Shown here one piece after another: positions 60,515-64,000 of a DNA stretch of 64,000 nucleotides (position 1 is the first letter of the stretch; each line of letters begins with the position of its first letter). The DNA comes from Microvirga pakistanensis. GTDB lineage: Bacteria > Pseudomonadota > Alphaproteobacteria > Rhizobiales > Beijerinckiaceae. The DNA lies in NCBI RefSeq assembly GCF_004458765.1, contig NZ_SPJX01000156.1, positions 124,001 to 188,000 of the forward strand, in the 5' to 3' direction. The translations under genes were made by a program, and so were the position numbers. Under the pieces are notes generated by a model. The model was not told the DNA's origin. It ran no database searches and was given only the letters and a program-made list of their open reading frames with translations.

Positions 60515-60640
60515 TCCATGGACCGGAACAAGTGTACAGGGACGAACGGCATCTTGACGTTGCAACGTAACCTTTCTAGCACCATGGAAGCGGAGTCTGT
60601 ACGCCGACTCACGCACAATGCCTGAACAGAGGGGCTTACG

Positions 60641-61045
60641 ATGAACTTCGAGACCTTGAAAATGAATGTAGAGCAGGCGACCCGAACCAGCCTCGGCAAG
60701 TTTGCCGATTTCTCCGGCCGCTCGTCGCGCCCGGAATACTGGTATTTCATGCTCCCGGTGATCGTCATCCTGATCGTGGCGAATCTAATCGATTCGATCC
60801 TGCTCGATGGAATGCCGATCCTCGGCACGATCCTGGGTCTTGCTGCGTTGGTACCGACCCTTTCCGCCGGTGTGCGCCGCCTGCATGATACCGACCGGTC
60901 GGGCTGGTGGCTGCTTCTCGCCCTGGTTCCCATCGTCGGCGGTCTCGCGCTCCTCTATCTTTACTGCCAGCCCGGCAGCCCAGGCGAGAACCGGTTCGGG
61001 CCGGAGCCGTCGTCCGCCTCGTTCGGAGCCCTGGCGCAAGCGTAA
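60641..61045 (+). CDS. DUF805 membrane protein
   Basis: The 134-residue protein has the DUF805 landmarks: the N-terminal F-x-GRxSRxEYWYF segment (FADFSGRSSRPEYWYFMLPV), membrane helices (IVILIVANLIDSILL, ILGLAALVPTLSAGVRRLHD) and the TDRSGWWLLLALVPIVGG signature. It is an inner-membrane protein of unknown function. It sits 126 bases after the LivF-like gene and 110 before the PaaK-like ligase, in the same direction. Confidence 0.9.
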   Translation: MNFETLKMNVEQATRTSLGKFADFSGRSSRPEYWYFMLPVIVILIVANLIDSILLDGMPILGTILGLAALVPTLSAGVRRLHDTDRSGWWLLLALVPIVGGLALLYLYCQPGSPGENRFGPEPSSASFGALAQA

Positions 61046-61156
61046 ACAGCTTGTCACGACTTGGCGTCTCATCGACGCTTGTTCTCATACCGTCAGCCCG
61101 GCATCCTGGGCTCGACGGTATGGCCCCGGCGATTATGGGGACGCGGAGGATACGCC

Positions 61157-62389
61157 TTGGCAGATAACTACGACGAACTCGAAACCCGTGATCCGGCCTT
61201 GCGCGAAGCAGCTCTCTTCGACCGGCTGCCGGACATCCTGAGAAGCGCCCTCGCGGCACCCGCCTACGCGGAGCGGCTCAGGGGCATCGATATCGAGCGC
61301 GTCCGGGACCGCAAGGCCCTCGCCGAAATCCCCGTCCTTCGGAAGGCGGAACTCCCTGCCCTGCAGAAGGCTGGCCTGCCCTTCGGAGGGCTCGTCAAAG
61401 ATGCGCCGGGGGCCTTCGCACGCCTCTTCACATCGCCTGGCCCGATCTTCGAGCCGGAATCTGCCGTGCCCGATCCCTGGCGTGCGGCGCGCGGCCTTTT
61501 CGCGGCGGGCTTCCGCCGCGGCGACATTGTCCTGAACACTTTCAGCTATCATCTGACGCCAGGCGGCTTCATCATGGATTCCGGCGCACGGGCGCTCGGA
61601 TGCGCGGTCATTCCCGCCGGCCCCGGCAATACCGAGCAGCAGCTCGAATTGATCGAGGCCTATCGTCCGAACGCCTATTGCGGCACGCCGGACTTCCTCA
61701 AGATCCTGATCGACAGCGCGACGGCGAACGGGCGTGACGTGTCCTGCCTCAAGCGCGCTCTCGTTTCGGGCGCCGCCTTTCCCAGATCGCTTCAGGAGAC
61801 ATTCGCCGGGCTCGGCATCGAGGCCTACCAGGCCTATGCCACAGCCGATCTCGGCTTCATTGCCTACGAGACCTCCGCCCGGGATGGCCTCGTGGTCAAC
61901 GAGAACATCATCGTGGAGATCGTCCGCCCGGGCACGGGCGATCCGGTTCCGGAGGGCGACGTCGGCGAGATCGTCGTCACCACCCTCGACCCGCACCATC
62001 CCTTCATCCGCTTGGCGCTCGGGGATCTGACCGCCATCCTGCCGGGATCAAGCCCCTGCGGGCGCACCAACCTGCGGATCAAGGGGTGGATGGGCCGGGC
62101 CGACCAGGCCGCCAAGGTCAAGGGCATGTTCGTGCGCCCCGAGCAGGTGGCCGAGATCGGCCGCCGCCATCCGGAGCTTGGGTGCTTGCGCTTGGTCGTC
62201 GACCGGGAGCACGAAACCGATGTGATGACCCTGATGGCCGAGTGCGGGCGGGGTTCCGACGATCTGGCGGCGGCCTTGGCGGACACCCTGCTTTCCGTCA
62301 CTAAGCTGAGGGGCAGGGTCACGCTGGTTCCGCCCGGCACCCTCCCCAACGATGGCAAGGTCATTGCGGACGAGCGCAGCTACGGCTGA
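61157..62389 (+). CDS. PaaK-like AMP-dependent ligase (phenylacetate-CoA ligase family)
   Basis: TTG 61157 was chosen because GGAGG lies eight bases before it; the frame is open to 61061. The 410-residue ANL enzyme has the short PaaK architecture: an LF-x-RLP segment (ALFDRLPDILRSALAAPAYA), LRKAELPALQKAGLPFGGLV, VPAGPGNTEQQ-like IPAGPGNTEQQLELIEAYRP, YQAYATADLGFIAYE and LRIKGWMGRADQAAKVKGMF with VRPEQV. It makes an aryl- or acyl-CoA from acid, ATP and CoA. With the Liv-type importer and a second ligase, an aromatic-acid uptake and activation pathway is likely. Confidence 0.87.
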   Translation: MADNYDELETRDPALREAALFDRLPDILRSALAAPAYAERLRGIDIERVRDRKALAEIPVLRKAELPALQKAGLPFGGLVKDAPGAFARLFTSPGPIFEPESAVPDPWRAARGLFAAGFRRGDIVLNTFSYHLTPGGFIMDSGARALGCAVIPAGPGNTEQQLELIEAYRPNAYCGTPDFLKILIDSATANGRDVSCLKRALVSGAAFPRSLQETFAGLGIEAYQAYATADLGFIAYETSARDGLVVNENIIVEIVRPGTGDPVPEGDVGEIVVTTLDPHHPFIRLALGDLTAILPGSSPCGRTNLRIKGWMGRADQAAKVKGMFVRPEQVAEIGRRHPELGCLRLVVDREHETDVMTLMAECGRGSDDLAAALADTLLSVTKLRGRVTLVPPGTLPNDGKVIADERSYG

Positions 62390-62398
62390 AAAAGAAAA

Positions 62399-62417
62399 AG
62401 CACCCGGCAGGGGTGCT
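62399..62417 (-). terminator. Rho-independent terminator (minus-strand orientation)
   Basis: AGCACCC / GGGTGCT stem. On the minus strand the stem is followed by TTTTTCTTTTT, a proper U-tract, so it ends transcripts coming from the right. It may also stop the PaaK-like transcript as a hairpin. Confidence 0.7.
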
Positions 62418-62693
62418 CTAAGGTGTCCGGCCGTAGGGGCAAAAGGGACCGGAAGACCCTATTAACACCCACCAGCCGACTTGGTTCCAAAGTTTTTCGA
62501 AAAATTTTGTTTTTGATCCTGCGCCTCATTGAGGTCACGTTCTCCGCCCATTGGCTCAGCTTCCCGTGGGGGCAAACACGGGCCAAGGCCGCGACCAGGA
62601 CCCGAAAACGGGCCGGTCGCGGCCGATCCTCCGGACCCAAGACGAAGGCCCAGGATTTCTCCCGGGCCCTTGTTGTTCTTGAGGGTGGTTGCC
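62418..62693. other. Gene-free 3' region of the barrel gene
   Basis: No supported gene. A near-perfect hairpin (AAGGCCCAGG / CCCGGGCCCTT with G-T pairs, 62651-62676) lies just 3' of the outer-membrane gene. Read-through RNA would extend to the U-tract terminator at 62399. An A/T-rich patch at 62480-62515 stands out. Confidence 0.4.
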
Positions 62694-63464
62694 TTAATAC
62701 GTGCCGAACTTGAAATTCAGCTTGGCGCGCGCAACGAAGAAGTCGTTCTCATCGTTGCCGACATCCGGTGCGAAGACATTGGTCGTGACGCCGCCGCTGG
62801 TGAAGGTTCCGACGAAGCCGTCATCGTCATCGTCGTCCTCGTCGAAGCTGAGCCACAGGCCTTCGATGCCGAAGGTCACCGCCGAGGAGCCGAACCAGTT
62901 CACCGGCAACGCCCACTCGACACCACCGCCCAGCGCCCAGCCGGTGTTGTCATCCGTGTAGGCAAGACCGCCGGTGCCGTAGATCAGGACGCGGTCGAAG
63001 GCCACACCGACCCGAGCACGCACCGTGCCGAACCAGTCGGACAGGTTGTTGTCGAACTCGCCCGGGATGAAGGTGCCCGGCGCCCCGATCGGCACGAAGG
63101 TCACTTCCTCCTCCTGATCAGTGTCGGCCCACTGGATGTCCGTCTCGATACCGATCACGAACGAGCCGATCTGGTAGTTGTACCCGATCTGAGCACCACC
63201 GACGAAGCCGCCGTCGTCATTGTTGTCGAAGAACAAGGTACCCGGAACCGCGCCGCCGATGACCACGGATTCGCTGTCGTCGCTGCGCCAGCCCCAACCG
63301 GCGTTCACACCGGCATAGAAGCCGGTCCACGTGAAGATCGGAGCAGGCGCAATGATCGGAGCCGGAGGCGCTTCGCGGGCCGGAAGGTCCGCCGCAGACG
63401 CGGTTGCTGCCGCCAATGCGACACCAGCAACCCCGGCAAGAAGGCTAAACACGCATTTTTTCAT
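62694..63464 (-). CDS. Outer-membrane beta-barrel protein (Omp25/31-like)
   Basis: The 256-residue protein has a signal peptide (MKKCVFSLLAGVAGVALAAA, cleavage after ASA). A Pro-rich start (REAPPAPIIAPAPIFTWTGF) and an eight-stranded barrel follow (YAGVNAGWGWRSDD, FVGGAQIGYNYQIGSFVIGI, FGTVRARVGVAFDRVLIYGT, AVTFGIEGLWLSF), ending in ARAKLNFKFGTY. One loop is extremely acidic (DEDDDDDDGF, about residue 210), a possible divalent-cation site. It is a structural porin-like protein common in Brucella and Methylobacteriaceae. AGGGG precedes the ATG. Confidence 0.9.
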   Translation of the reverse strand: MKKCVFSLLAGVAGVALAAATASAADLPAREAPPAPIIAPAPIFTWTGFYAGVNAGWGWRSDDSESVVIGGAVPGTLFFDNNDDGGFVGGAQIGYNYQIGSFVIGIETDIQWADTDQEEEVTFVPIGAPGTFIPGEFDNNLSDWFGTVRARVGVAFDRVLIYGTGGLAYTDDNTGWALGGGVEWALPVNWFGSSAVTFGIEGLWLSFDEDDDDDDGFVGTFTSGGVTTNVFAPDVGNDENDFFVARAKLNFKFGTY

Positions 63465-63652
63465 AACCGTAACCCCTAGTGTGAGGATCCACGGTTGAAA
63501 ACTTACGCTTACGGTAGGAGAAATCTATTGCAAGGGAGCAACACCACCTTACAAGCGGACATATACCTAAGAAACAAAAGTAGTACCACCTTTGTGTTAC
63601 CGTGGATCTTTCAGGTATATATTCTGATCGACAATAAATACATGAGATTGGT
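63465..63652. promoter_or_regulatory. Upstream region of the barrel gene
   Basis: An AT-rich leader of ~190 bases containing two AAGGTGGT-type direct repeats on the minus strand (around 63545 and 63590). Probably promoter and 5' UTR; no specific site is proven. Confidence 0.35.
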
Positions 63653-63752
63653 TTGACTTTAACTTTTAAACATGCGCTAATAATTGCGTTTTCGGGTAGC
63701 AACCGAAGGCGAGGAGACAACTATCCACCCTGCCCGTCGGGCAGGGTTTTTT
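63653..63752 (+). ncRNA. Candidate small RNA with own promoter and terminator
   Basis: TTGACT (63653-63658) and TAATAA (63678-63683) form a promoter with a 19-base spacer. Transcription from about 63690 would make a ~60-nt RNA with a first hairpin TTCGG-GTAGCAA-CCGAA (63691-63707), a single-stranded purine-rich linker (GGCGAGGAGACAAC) and a perfect rho-independent terminator CCCTGCCC-GTC-GGGCAGGG followed by six Ts (63728-63752). No open frame uses this signal set. Boundaries are approximate. Confidence 0.55.
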
Positions 63753-63770
63753 CTGGGCATCTCCCGAAAC

Positions 63771-64000
63771 CTATAGGTCTCCGAGGGTCAATTGAGCCTT
63801 GGGGTCGGATTTGCGGCCCTGGCTCTTTCGAGGGGCGGCTCTCCCGCCCTTGACACGGTCCACTCCTCCCGCGGCTCTCATTCGCGCCTTGGCTTTATCC
63901 CTTGCCTGGGCCTCCGGGGAGTTTGGATTGTCGTCAAGCCACTTGCCGCGCTTGATCACCTCGTTCACCCGACCCTGATTGACCCCGAGCTCGAAGGCGA
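63771..64000 (-). CDS. Partial gene, basic protein with helix-turn-helix-like segment
   Basis: The frame is open at the right edge (minus strand, 5' end outside the window). The visible ~76 residues read AFELGVNQGRVNEVIKRGKW, then a basic linker (KARMRAAGGVDRVKGGRAAP) and a C-terminus ending KAQLTLGDL. The ELGVNQGRVNEVIKRGKW segment looks like the recognition part of a helix-turn-helix. Family unknown; the 3' end is complete. Confidence 0.5.
   Translation of the reverse strand, partial: AFELGVNQGRVNEVIKRGKWLDDNPNSPEAQARDKAKARMRAAGGVDRVKGGRAAPRKSQGRKSDPKAQLTLGDL

Overview
The window is GC-rich DNA from an alphaproteobacterium, most likely a Hyphomicrobiales member of the Methylobacteriaceae/Microvirga type. 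The evidence is gene content: HWE-type sensor kinase, GbsR-controlled cyanide-insensitive-type cytochrome bd oxidase, DUF892/DUF4142/DUF6665 proteins, a RhtX-type siderophore permease with FhuF, an Omp25/31-like barrel, and the hairpin repeats that litter Rhizobiales intergenic DNA. GTG/TTG starts with good Shine-Dalgarno sequences are common. The genus is an inference.

Region 1 to about 46.07 kb is an accessory, stress-oriented region with many broken genes. It opens with a frameshifted GYD protein, a DUF1194/phytochelatin-synthase-like pair, a badly decayed nucleotide cyclase abutting a truncated nuclease-like gene, and small secreted or cupin proteins. From 6.7 to 12 kb come membrane and stress proteins (DUF3429, an SDR with a duplicated membrane tail, DUF4142, an M50 protease with CBS domains, a DUF892 pseudogene). 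A GbsR regulator with a palindromic operator precedes cydAB (11.8-14.9 kb). From 15.0 to 22.7 kb lies the most interesting block: two spore-photoproduct-lyase-family radical SAM proteins, a UvsE endonuclease translationally coupled to a DHH/DHHA1 phosphoesterase, a deoxynucleoside kinase and a second membrane-tailed SDR. It looks like a photoproduct-repair island. From 23.6 to 33 kb are a MarR/cupin pair with twin operators, a PAS-HWE kinase broken at its H-box, an orphan ParD, a hybrid kinase, a Crp-type regulator, a ferritin-like DUF892 protein and a cyclase. From 33.4 to 46 kb are an integrase relic, a secreted TPR protein, an RTX-like repeat protein, a broken Tat-exported cyclophilin-like protein, a membrane cyclase, a second decayed cyclase-TPR gene, an SDR, a GFA/imine-reductase-type pair with a divergent HxlR regulator, and four copies of a dispersed repeat. 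A 3' fragment of tRNA-Gln(CTG) at 46.02-46.07 kb probably marks an integration boundary.

Region 46.2-64 kb is tidier. It has a three-gene ferric-siderophore cassette (TonB receptor, MFS permease, FhuF) divergent from hutX, several small secreted or membrane proteins, and a seven-gene stretch encoding an acyl-CoA ligase, a Liv-type ABC importer (two ATPases, two permeases, one binding protein), a DUF805 protein and a PaaK-like ligase. It ends with an outer-membrane barrel, a strong small-RNA candidate with its own promoter and terminator, and a gene running off the right edge.

No intact transposase, rRNA, complete tRNA or CRISPR array was seen. Long antisense ORFs opposite cydAB, the acyl-CoA ligase, the Liv permeases and the TonB receptor are GC-driven shadows.
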